Shown one piece after another: positions 26,524-35,452 of a stretch of DNA of 64,000 nucleotides. Origin of the DNA: Echinicola strongylocentroti (lineage in GTDB: Bacteria; Bacteroidota; Bacteroidia; Cytophagales; Cyclobacteriaceae); contig NZ_CP030041.1 of NCBI RefSeq assembly GCF_003260975.1, positions 6,188,145 through 6,252,144 on the forward strand, in the 5' to 3' direction. Below the pieces are notes generated by a model. That model was not told the DNA's origin and ran no database searches. It worked only from the letters and a program-made list of their open reading frames with translations. The translations under genes and the position numbers were made by a program. Numbering within the stretch: the stretch's first letter is position 1; each line of letters opens with the position of its first letter.

Positions 26524-29500
26524 TTAAAATCCAAGTTGTAAGCCCAAGGCCATGGTTCTTACCTGTGGGTAAGCATCGCCGGAAGTTTCCCGGACCTCTG
26601 GGTCAAAACCGCCAAAATAATCCGTTATGGTGAAGAGATTTTCACCCGTAAAATAAATCCTGCATCGGGAAAGTTTGATGCGCTCGATTAGCTGCTGGGG
26701 TAGGGAATACCCCACTTGGAGGTTCTTTAGCCTTAAGTAAGATGCATCTTCCAACCAGTAATTTGAGAACAGAATATTGTGCTCTGGCTGGTAATACATG
26801 CGAGGATAGGAAGCGTCCGTGTTTTCGGGTGTCCACCGATCCATATGGACTTTTTTTGGCACTGAATAGTCGTTGATGAAGGCATGACGGGCTTCGTCTC
26901 GCAAGTAGCCATTTACCTTGCCCACTCCTTGGAGGTAAAAGGAAAAGTCAAATCCCTTCCAACTGGCAAAACCTCTGATTCCATAGCTATAGCGGGGGTA
27001 GGGATCACCAAAAACCACCTTGTCATATTCATCAATAAGTCCATCGGGCTGTCCTTCTTCGCCACTGATGTCCCTGTAGACCACATCGCCTGGCTGGATG
27101 ATATCTGCATAGCTGCTGATCACAGGGAATGATGGATTGATATACCGGCCAGTGGATTCGTCAAAAGATCCGAAGTCTTCGATCTGGGCGAGCCCATCGG
27201 TGAGGTAACCATAATAGGCATTGACAGGATCGCCTACTCTTCTGATATTGTTCCCTAAAGAGGCGGCACTGGAGCCCATGTCGGTGATTTCATTTTTGGC
27301 ATCTGCTATGTTGGCATTGATGCCATAGCGGAATTCACCCACCTGATCATTCCACCCCAGGGCGACTTCCCATCCTTTGTTTTCGATGGCACCGATGTTT
27401 TCCAGTGGAAGATTACTGGATGAGGTAATGCCTATTAGTGAAGGATAGATGGGTTTCAATAGGGCATTGATATTCTTTTTCTTGAACCAGTCCACAGACA
27501 AGGTCATCCGATCCTTTAGCATGCTGAAATCCGCTCCGATGTTTACCATTTGGATGGTTTCCCATTGGATGTTTTCATTGGCGAGGGAGTATTGTCTAAA
27601 CCCGACATTCTCCATAGCCCCGATGGGATATGCTTTGGTCTCACGCTCTATTTCTGTGAGGTACGGGTAGTAATTGCCGCTGATGTTTTGGTTTCCCAGT
27701 TCACCCCAAGAGGCCCGGATCTTACCCACGGTGAGGAAAGGCTTTGCAAAATCCATGAAGGTCTCTTCTGTGAATTTCCACCCTGCCGAGAAGGAAGGAA
27801 ATACCCCCAGCGGTTGTCTCTGGAAAACCTTGAAGTACCGTCTACCCTTAAGTTGGCCTCGAAAAGGTACTTTTGGTCAAAGTCATAGTTTAACCTGCCG
27901 AAATAGGAGCGAAGTGCCCATTCTTCTGAAGTACCACCATTAATGATATCTTCGGTACCCGCGTCTACTTCAGTGATGCCATCGAGCAGAATATTTTTTC
28001 TCGAAGCATACAGCCGGGGCATGCTGGACCATTCCTGTGAATAGCCTGCCAAGAATTTTAATCCATGCCTCCCGATTACTTTGTCATAATTAAAGGTGGA
28101 AAGCAGCGTTTGTGTCAGGATGGTATTGTGGCTATTGGCGATGCTGTTTCGGATGTTTTCATTAGCAGCATGGGGAGTCCCGTCTGCTAAGAACCTCGGC
28201 ATGGTCGGTGTCCAATCCTTGATATCCCTGTTATAGTAGTTGTAGGCATATTGGGCATTGATGTACATGCCATCGATCAGGTCAAGGGTGGCCTTAAAGT
28301 TCCCGTTTAGGGTTCGGGATTTGCTCTTGGTATAGCCTGATTCATGGGCCGTTCTGACGGGATTGGTCACAGATCCATAGGACCAATACGGGGAATCTTC
28401 CCAGCCTCCATCGGCGGAAGGCTGCTGCCACATGACTGGGAGCAATGGACTGATCCGCTGTGCCAACCTAAATACGCCTGAGGTACCTGCCCCACCAGCA
28501 TCACGCTTGTAAAAATCCACATAACTGATATTGGCATCCAGTTTCAAGCGGTCCGCCACTTTTGTGTCCAGTCGTAGCCTGACGTTGTTACGGGAAGAGA
28601 AGTATGGATCGCCCACTACCAACCCTGTTTGTTCCAAATAGCCATAAGACAGGTAATAGGAAGAATTATCGGTTTGGCCTTGGATGTTAAGGTTATGGTT
28701 TTGTTGCGATGAATGTGACTTATAGGTCTCGGATACCCAATCCGTATTGGAGTAATCATTGGGGAAGTTTCCCGAATCATACATTTCAAAAGCCTCGTCA
28801 GAATAAGGGATGGCCACGCCTCTCGCCCGTCGGGCTTCATTTTCCAAGGTCATATATTCCCTTCCATTGACCAGCTCTGGCGTAGAGATGGGTGTCTGGA
28901 TACCAAAGTAATTGCTGTAATTAAGGGAAACTTTTTCCTCCCCGCTGCCTTTTTTGGTGGTGACCAAGATCACCCCGTTGGCAGCCCGTGCGCCATAGAT
29001 AGCGGAGGAAGCGGCATCTTTCAGTACCGTCACGCTTTCGATGTCGTCCGGATTGAGGAGATTGATGTCCCCGCCTGCTACTCCGTCGATTAGGATCAAG
29101 GGCGAGGTTTGGCTATTGATGGTATTTACTCCCCGGATCACCATATTGGTGGCTGGGGCACCCGGCTGACCTGATGGAGAGGTAACCGTCAGGCCCGGAA
29201 TGAGCCCTTGTAGTCCGCCGGCAACTGATGAGATGACTCTTCCTTCCAGAACATCGCCCTTTACTTCTGCGACTGCTCCGGTGATATTGGACCGCTTCTG
29301 GCTGCCATATCCGACGACGATCACTTCATCCAGTCCCGTGACATCTTCTTCTAAGGTGATTGTGAGCGTTGTCCTGCCATTCAGGGATAATTCTTGGGCA
29401 ATAAAACCTAGGTAGGAAACTTTCAGGACAGCCTCTCCGTCCGAAACCTCCAAGGTGAAATCCCCGTCGATATCAGCCACCGTCCCATTATTGGTTCCTT

Positions 29501-29975
29501 TCTCCAAAACCGAAGCACCGGGCAGGGGAGCCCCATCCTTATCTGTGACGGTTCCTTTTATGGTTAACGCTTGCTCGGCAAGGACCTGATCCTGTTGGTC
29601 AACAGCTTTCTTTTTTAGGACAATTTGCGTGTCCATGATGATTTGGTAGTCGATTTCCCGCTGGTTGAAGAGCTCGTTAAGCACTTCCACCAATGGTTTA
29701 TCCTGAACATTTAAAGTAATGGTTTCTGCAGCATTGAATTCGTTATTGTTATAGATAAATTTAAAAGAAGTCTGGGATTCTATTTGATAGAGGACTTCCT
29801 CAAGTGGTTCATTTTCGATATGCAGGGTTACCTTCTCCACTTGCCCAAAAGCAGAATATGCTTGGATGGGGCTTAAGGTAAATAAAAAGAGGAGCATCAT
29901 CAGGAATGGGGGAGACTGGACAGCCCGCCTAAACCTTAAAATGGGATTGCCTTTCGGCTTATTTAGATTTTTCAT
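26524..29975 (-). pseudogene. SusC/RagA family TonB-dependent receptor with STN domain, single frameshift
   Basis: Two frames together encode one SusC of about 1150 residues. The first (start at 29975, MKNLNKPKGN) has a signal segment, an N-terminal STN domain (VTLHIENEPLEEVLYQIE), a carboxypeptidase-like domain (IKGTVTDKDGAPLPGASV), the plug (GYGSQKRSNITGAVAEVKGD) and much of the barrel. At about 27796-27800 the frame shifts: after RDNRWGYF the next frame supplies the expected PSFSAGWKF and continues to the C-terminal beta strand (ALGLQLGF). One missing C/G in a short run explains it. An STN domain implies signalling to the FecR protein encoded upstream. This may be a true mutation, phase-type slippage or a sequencing error; the rest of both frames is well conserved, so the break is recent or artificial. 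Confidence 0.88.
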
Positions 29976-30131
29976 ACTTTTGAAGTGCATTTGGTGGTTA
30001 AATTGATTTTGATCACAAAATTCTCTATCGGAAAATGTTCGCGCATTTTCCGATTTTTTTCCCGTCTTTCGGGAGACTCTTTGTGAAAGCATTTGGAGTT
30101 TGGTTTTTAATTTTGATTCATAGGCAGTTTT

Positions 30132-31286
30132 TTAGTGGTGGATAGTGATTTTATTTCCTTCTATTTGGTAGTGAAGCCCGTAGGCCCTTTTAAATGTTTC
30201 CATGACTTCTTCGATGCTCTCTACATCAAAGCTGGCAGTATAATACTCATTGTTGAAGGTACCGTCTAAATTGACGATATCGACATCATAGTGTCTTTCC
30301 AGTTTCTTGATGATGTTTTGGAAGGGAACGTTCTTAAAAATGATTTTACCAGATAGCCAAGCAGTGTACATGTCCAATGGCGTCTCCTTGATTTGGACTT
30401 CGTTGTCGGCTTTGTTCCAGGTGGCCAATTGACCAGGGGACAATGTACTGGAAGCTGCGGGGGCGTACGGTTTACGATCGTCATAAATGCTGACTTTCCC
30501 TTCGACCAATGCAGTCTGGACTAGTTCATCCTCAGGGTAAGAAGATACATTAAACTGGGTGCCCAATACCCGGATGTTCATTTGGTCAGCATTCACTATA
30601 AAAGGGAGGGACTTGTCTTCTCTCACGTTGAAATAGGCTTCACCGATAAGGGTGACGGACCTGGTATCCATATTGTCAAAACTCGTCGGATAAGTGAGCG
30701 AGCTTCCTGCATTTAGGGTGACATGGGTGCTATCGGGGAGGATGATTTCGAAACGCTTGGCGTAGGGCACCGTTAACGTATTGTAGCTTAGCTGATCAGT
30801 GGTGCCATCGGCATCATGGACTAGGTACGACAGCTTACTCCCAATTTGGTTTCCAATAATTTTACCCGCCTCATTTATGATGGGCAAATCACTTAACTCG
30901 TCTATGGCGACTACTTTTCCATCACCAAGTTTGAGCGTGATCATGTTTTCTGCTGGGACAGGTGATGCTTGCTCAGCAGCGAACTGGAAGGTGTAAAATA
31001 GGTAGCCAATTCCCAACACCATAATGACCGCTGCGGCATACCGCCAGGTAATGGAGCGTGAAAAAGAAGCTGGTCCAGGGTTAAGATGGTCACGGAAACT
31101 GTCCCACTTTCGATCTACGTCCACTTCATTGGATGTTTCTGAAAACTTGGAGGCAACATACTGGGCTTTCTGTTGGTGAAAATAGCTTTCGTTGGCTTCA
31201 TCAGCATTGAGCCATTGAATGATCTCCTTTGTCTCTTCTTCCGAAGCTTTTCCTTCAAAATACCTTAAAAGTTTATGGTCTTCCAT
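30132..31286 (-). CDS. FecR-type anti-sigma factor
   Basis: The start is set at 31286 (MEDHKLLRYFEGKAS); the frame extends seven codons upstream. A cytoplasmic anti-sigma head (residues 1-75) with IIQWLNADEANESYF precedes one membrane helix at about 80-100 (YAAAVIMVLGIGYLFYTF). The periplasmic FecR domain includes TLNAGSSLTYP and GEAYFNV, and the C-terminal STN-like DUF4974 region starts near MYTAWLSGKIIFKN. It transmits ligand occupancy of the SusC receptor to the ECF sigma factor. It lies between the sigma gene and susC in the classical order. Confidence 0.94.
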   Translation of the reverse strand: MEDHKLLRYFEGKASEEETKEIIQWLNADEANESYFHQQKAQYVASKFSETSNEVDVDRKWDSFRDHLNPGPASFSRSITWRYAAAVIMVLGIGYLFYTFQFAAEQASPVPAENMITLKLGDGKVVAIDELSDLPIINEAGKIIGNQIGSKLSYLVHDADGTTDQLSYNTLTVPYAKRFEIILPDSTHVTLNAGSSLTYPTSFDNMDTRSVTLIGEAYFNVREDKSLPFIVNADQMNIRVLGTQFNVSSYPEDELVQTALVEGKVSIYDDRKPYAPAASSTLSPGQLATWNKADNEVQIKETPLDMYTAWLSGKIIFKNVPFQNIIKKLERHYDVDIVNLDGTFNNEYYTASFDVESIEEVMETFKRAYGLHYQIEGNKITIHH

Positions 31287-31391
31287 CGCAGTGTATTGGT
31301 CATGCAACTAATAAACGACTCAGCCCAAGAGGGTACGTAGTGGGAATTGGAAAAAACTGAAGATTTATTTTAGATTCATTGTGGTTTAAAT

Positions 31392-31430
31392 AAGGGGGCT
31401 TCTCCTTTTTGAATATACAAAGAGCCCCTT
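31392..31430. terminator. rho-independent terminator after the ECF sigma gene
   Basis: AAGGGGGCT and AGCCCCTT form a GC-rich stem around a loop of about 22 bases, with T-rich sequence on both sides. It lies 142 bases past the - strand sigma-factor stop and before fecR, suggesting that the sigma gene is transcribed separately. It could act on either strand. Confidence 0.6.
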
Positions 31431-31571
31431 TTATGGATCAAGCAAAAAAGCAGAGGGCATTTTACTCAATGATGACATACAGAGAGAGGTAAAGCACGAA
31501 GTAAGGTGTATTAAGTATCTAGTATTTAGTACAAAGTAGGATAGTTGACTGGCATTACGGATTCCTCGGAA

Positions 31572-32150
31572 CTACAGCATCACCATCAAAAATTCTTTCA
31601 ACTGTAATCGCATTGCTTTGAGTGCAAGGGTGATATGAGTGTCTACCGTTCTTTTTGAAATCTTCAATTCTTGGGCGATTTCCATATTTTTTTTGCCATC
31701 CATCCTGCTTTTTATAAAAACTTCACGTTGTTTGGTGGGGAGTGCTGCGATACTTTCTTGGATTTTCTGATCTAGTTCCTTCTCTAAAACATAGGAAGCC
31801 GTTTCATTTTGGATAAATCTTAGCGGATCGGCTAATTGACTGTCGTAGAGTTCCTTTGATTTCTTCTGGACGACCGATTGATGTTTTAAATAATCCAGAC
31901 AGGCATTTTTGGTCATGGTAAAGAGGTAGCTGTTGTTCAGCTCGGTGATCTTTTTTCTTCTTTCCCAAAGCTTCAAAAACACATCCTGAACAATTTCCTC
32001 TGCATCTTCAGCATTGTTGGTATAGTATTTTGCCAAGTGCAGAAGTTTGTCATAATACAGCTTAAAAAGCAACTCAAAAGCCTTGCCCCCGTCTTTTTGC
32101 AAAAGGGCAATGAATTTGCTGGAATCAATATGTTGTTGTGGTTCAAACAA
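31572..32150 (-). CDS. ECF RNA polymerase sigma factor (FecI-like, Bacteroidota type)
   Basis: A 192-residue sigma-70 family ECF factor. Region 2 contains LAKYYTNNAEDAEEIVQDVF and SYLFTMTKNACLDYLK. Region 4 contains LPTKQREVFIKSRMDGKKN and the helix-turn-helix IAQELKISKRTVDTHI. Followed by a FecR anti-sigma and an STN-containing SusC, it forms a trans-envelope signalling chain that should activate the SusCD operon when ligand is bound. It is separated from fecR by about 285 bases with a terminator. Confidence 0.95.
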   Translation of the reverse strand: MFEPQQHIDSSKFIALLQKDGGKAFELLFKLYYDKLLHLAKYYTNNAEDAEEIVQDVFLKLWERRKKITELNNSYLFTMTKNACLDYLKHQSVVQKKSKELYDSQLADPLRFIQNETASYVLEKELDQKIQESIAALPTKQREVFIKSRMDGKKNMEIAQELKISKRTVDTHITLALKAMRLQLKEFLMVML

Positions 32151-32512
32151 TGATGTTAGGCGATTATTAAACCAATCTTTTGTAAATGGGTATTCTCCTG
32201 CTATGTTTTGACAACATGAGGATACAACAAAAATAGAAAAAAGTGTAGCTCATCAAAAAATACCAGCTATAAAGAAAAAATTACTTAATTGTTAATTCCT
32301 TAATTCAAGCCTTGTAATGGTAGGGGAGAGCGTAATAGAAACAGGTTAGGTTTTTTAGCAGTGGGATCAATAGGGCGCCCACCTGATTATCTCTTCTACT
32401 TGTAGCAATTTTGATGGCTGTGTAGTTTCAAAATGAATAATGCCATCATATTTTATAACCGAAAATAAAAATTAGGCCTCCTTTCGCACAGCGAAAGGAG
32501 GCCTATTGGGAG
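32151..32512. other. intergenic region upstream of the ECF sigma gene
   Basis: About 360 bases that hold the terminator of the barrel-protein gene (32473-32505) on one side and the presumed promoter of the sigma gene on the other. No gene or RNA was recognised. Confidence 0.4.
32473..32505 (-). terminator. strong rho-independent terminator after the barrel-protein gene
   Basis: A perfect 15-bp stem (TAGGCCTCCTTTCGC with GCGAAAGGAGGCCTA) around a 3-base loop is followed on the - strand by ATTTTTATTTT. It starts 7 bases past the stop codon at 32513. Confidence 0.9.
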
Positions 32513-33211
32513 TTAATATTTCACTAAATGGTAATTGATGCCAAATGAAAATTCCTGGCCTCGCTTACCAAAATCAACTTCATAGTCATAACCATCCTCA
32601 TCGGCATAGGCATTTTTCTCACCATAGAATTTCCCCGGAGAGTAATAGGCTTCGATACTAAGTCTAGGTAAAATCATATAATTGACACCTACATGGATTT
32701 CGGATGCGATATAATTTGTTTTTCTCGCGACGGATTGACCCGAATACCCCAAAGTGCTTCCTTTTTCCCTATAGAAGTTAGTGCTCAGTCCTGCAAATGG
32801 GGAAAGTTTTCCCGATAGGGTAAAGTACTTTCTAAACAGTACCCCTCCTCCGATTCGGTCAAGATCCGTGTCAGCATGCAGAATGGTTTCATTGTTTTCA
32901 TTAAGGATGGTATGGTTTATTTTGGACTGGCCAATGACCATCTGTGCTCCAAGATAGTATCCTTTGCCCAAAAATTTCCCTACACCAGGCGTAAAATAAT
33001 AAGAGGATTTTTTAAATGTAGATTGATGTGTTTCCTCAGGGTTTGGTGTAGCTTGAAATACAGTGGAGAAATGGTCCGAATACTTACTAAAAGAATAACC
33101 AGAACGGATAATAATGTCTTTGCTGTCTGTTTGAGCTACTAGTTCTTGGATGGGAACCAGTTGGGAAATGAAAATGGCCGATAAAAATACCATTAAGTGA
33201 ATTTTGTTCAT
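32513..33211 (-). CDS. small outer-membrane beta-barrel protein
   Basis: 232 residues with a signal peptide (HLMVFLSAIFISQLVPIQELVAQ). The rest alternates polar and hydrophobic residues in strands of about ten, for example YYFTPGVGKFLGKGYYLGAQ and SEIHVGVNYMILPRLSIEAY. It finishes with FSFGINYHLVKY, ending in an aromatic residue as barrel-assembly signals do. It matches the general outer-membrane beta-barrel (OmpW/OprF-like) fold of eight strands. No specific function can be assigned. It is a single-gene unit with its own strong terminator. Confidence 0.75.
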   Translation of the reverse strand: MNKIHLMVFLSAIFISQLVPIQELVAQTDSKDIIIRSGYSFSKYSDHFSTVFQATPNPEETHQSTFKKSSYYFTPGVGKFLGKGYYLGAQMVIGQSKINHTILNENNETILHADTDLDRIGGGVLFRKYFTLSGKLSPFAGLSTNFYREKGSTLGYSGQSVARKTNYIASEIHVGVNYMILPRLSIEAYYSPGKFYGEKNAYADEDGYDYEVDFGKRGQEFSFGINYHLVKY

Positions 33212-33400
33212 GATAAAATAATGTTTTGGTTTGAAATTATTACAAAGAAATCAAAAACACCCAATTCTAAAAATCATAAATGTTAAAGGTTGTTATAGGG
33301 TGATATTTTACCAAGGTCTACCAATTAATATTATTATCGTAGCTAAATAAAACAAAGAAACTACTTTTATAATGTAGTTTATAGACTTTATGCCTAAAAA

Positions 33401-33422
33401 AAATACCCCATTTGGGGTATTT
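33401..33422. terminator. terminator-like hairpin in a divergent region
   Basis: AAATACCCCA, TT, TGGGGTATTT is a perfect 10-bp inverted repeat, preceded by eight A and followed by TTGT. No annotated gene ends here, so it would terminate an unrecognised short transcript or act as a regulatory stem overlapping the -33 box. Confidence 0.5.
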
Positions 33423-33450
33423 TGTATGTTTGATAAATTAGCTATTTTTG
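33421..33450 (+). promoter_or_regulatory. Bacteroidota-type promoter for the thioredoxin-like gene
   Basis: TTTG at 33421-33424 and TATTTTTG at 33443-33450, spaced by 18 bases, match the -33/-7 pattern. This would give a leader of about 100 bases before the ATG at 33560. The -33 box overlaps the right arm of the hairpin. Confidence 0.6.
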
Positions 33451-33559
33451 GTCTAACTAAATTCCTTTCAGCAATAGATGCCCCCCTAGTTTTCAACGAC
33501 ATATGCTATCCCTTGAGGTAGTATTTTTACGAATGTCCAAACAATAATCCCTAACAAAC

Positions 33560-35386
33560 ATGAAACGATTGTTTTGGCTGGCTTTTAGTGTCAGTTTACT
33601 TCTATTATCAATGTCAAAAGCTCCTTGTAGCCCTTTTCAATCGGTAAGCCAACAAGAAGAAATTTCGGTAAAAGCCAGTATTCCGGCTGTAGAGCAACAT
33701 TCTTTTAGAGGTGATACCGCTCGACTGGAGGGGTATATTAAGGACTATGAGCCCTCCATGGGATTCAAAACAGGGATTATTCAGGCCGAAGATGTATTGT
33801 CCCATGAATCTTACCCTGTGGTCATAAAGGTGTTTCCGGATGGTAGGTTCGAAGCAAAATGGCCAATCCTATTTCCTATTTATACTTCGGTAAAGATAGG
33901 AGGGCAATGGATGTCCGTATATGTCGAGCCTGGAAAAACCCTGAAGATGGAGTTGGACAGGAAGGATTTTATAGCAGCGGGCAAAGATAATGACCGTCGA
34001 TACAAATTCAAGCATACCAAATTTCGAGGGCCACTTGCCAAAATCAACAGAGAACTAATGGACTTTGATTTTGAGGATTTTAATTACCAGACCATGGAAA
34101 GTAAGGCCAAATCCCTCCCGCCAAATGAATTTAAGGAAAAACAAATGGCTGTTCTTCGAATGCAGCAAAAAAAGGCCAATAGCTATATCGACAGGAATGA
34201 AGTGGATCCCAAAGCAGCATCCATTATCAACAACACTATTTTATTGAAGAATGCCGGGGTTCTATTTAATTTTGAAGATAAGCGTCAGTATTTGACCAAT
34301 TATGACACATCAAAAGTGGTCTTTGATAATATCGTGCTCAAGCAGCCTGTTCCGGGAGACTATTATGACTTTTTGAAAGAGCTTCCATTGGACGATAAAT
34401 CGTTGATGGTTCCTAATGAATATAATTTTTTCATTAACAGGTTTGAATTCAGTAAGCCATTCACAAGGAGCCGTCCTTCCTTTAAAATTTCATTGAAAAA
34501 GCCTGATCTGGAGATAATATTGGCGTATTTCGATCAAGAGGATATAGAGCTTCCTGATCAAATGAGACGGTTGATGGCATTGAGCTATAAGGAGAAAAAG
34601 ACAAAGGAAGACTCGGTTTTTATAAAGGAGAGCGAAGCGGATATTAATTTCTTCATGTCCAAGCATAGTGCTGGATTGCAAGGCTATCTAAAAGAATTTA
34701 TGGAAAGCCAACAACCGTCCAAGTTAGGCTATTACAAAAAATACTGGCACAACAGGGATTCTGTGTTAATCCATCAGTTTGGTCTTCAGGACAGCTGGAC
34801 CTATCAGGTTACCAAATTGAGGGGCTTGGCATTTACATTAGACTTTATAGGACCTGAAGGTGCTGCTGAATACTGGGAGGGCTTGAAAAATGACCTCACA
34901 TACGATGAACTCCGATGGAAAGGCCAAGAAATTTACGACCAAGTGGTAGCCGATAGAACGTCCACTGCCTATTCCCTCCAGAAAGGGGAAGCCGCTGAAA
35001 TCTTTAAGGAAATCATCGCACCCTACAAAGGGAAAATACTTTTTGTAGATTTCTGGGCTACCAGTTGTGCGCCATGCGTGTATTCCATAAATAAAATGAA
35101 GCCGATCCGCCAAAAATTGATGGATAATGAGGATGTGGAGTTTATCTTTATTACAGAGCGAAGTAGTTCACCAGAAAAGAAATACCGTGAATTTACAGCC
35201 GAGCAGGAACTGACAAACAGTTATATGATTTCGGAAGACGACCATAACCAACTGCGTCAGTTGTTTCAATTTAACGCCATTCCCAGGTATCTGGTGATAG
35301 ACCGAGAAGGAAAGGTGTACGACGATGATTTTCCGATGCATAATTTCTCGTCTAGACTTGAAGGTATCCTTACAGCCAATCCTTAG
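33560..35386 (+). CDS. exported TlpA/ResA-like thioredoxin-domain protein
   Basis: 608 residues. An N-terminal signal peptide (LFWLAFSVSLLLLSMSKAPC, possibly a lipobox near CSPF) precedes a beta-rich region of about 130 residues (LEGYIKDYEP to LKMELDR). A long helical middle section follows. The C-terminal thioredoxin domain starts near residue 480 with FVDFWATSCAPCVYSINKM; the CAPC pair and the cis-Pro in NAIPRYLVIDREGK are intact. Bacteroidota encode many such periplasmic disulfide reductases, often called AhpC/TSA or TlpA proteins, with variable front halves. Partner unknown. It has its own promoter and no operon partners. Confidence 0.85.
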   Translation: MKRLFWLAFSVSLLLLSMSKAPCSPFQSVSQQEEISVKASIPAVEQHSFRGDTARLEGYIKDYEPSMGFKTGIIQAEDVLSHESYPVVIKVFPDGRFEAKWPILFPIYTSVKIGGQWMSVYVEPGKTLKMELDRKDFIAAGKDNDRRYKFKHTKFRGPLAKINRELMDFDFEDFNYQTMESKAKSLPPNEFKEKQMAVLRMQQKKANSYIDRNEVDPKAASIINNTILLKNAGVLFNFEDKRQYLTNYDTSKVVFDNIVLKQPVPGDYYDFLKELPLDDKSLMVPNEYNFFINRFEFSKPFTRSRPSFKISLKKPDLEIILAYFDQEDIELPDQMRRLMALSYKEKKTKEDSVFIKESEADINFFMSKHSAGLQGYLKEFMESQQPSKLGYYKKYWHNRDSVLIHQFGLQDSWTYQVTKLRGLAFTLDFIGPEGAAEYWEGLKNDLTYDELRWKGQEIYDQVVADRTSTAYSLQKGEAAEIFKEIIAPYKGKILFVDFWATSCAPCVYSINKMKPIRQKLMDNEDVEFIFITERSSSPEKKYREFTAEQELTNSYMISEDDHNQLRQLFQFNAIPRYLVIDREGKVYDDDFPMHNFSSRLEGILTANP

Positions 35387-35452
35387 TCCTGAGATCGGAG
35401 ACAAATAAGTTAGCTGCTGTACGTTACTTTCTCAAGGTCTTAGAATTCGGGT

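Larger units (their letters stand above)
33212..33559. other. divergent intergenic region with hairpin and promoter
   Basis: About 350 AT-rich bases between two divergent genes. It holds a terminator-like hairpin (33401-33422) immediately followed by a good promoter for the + strand gene. A 64-codon - strand frame (33308-33502) has no recognisable features and crosses both, so it is not called. Confidence 0.45.

Noticed and set aside
33308..33502. 64-codon - strand frame in the divergent region
   Set aside because: It crosses the hairpin and the promoter of the next gene and has no recognisable domain; a small membrane-like C-terminus is not enough evidence.
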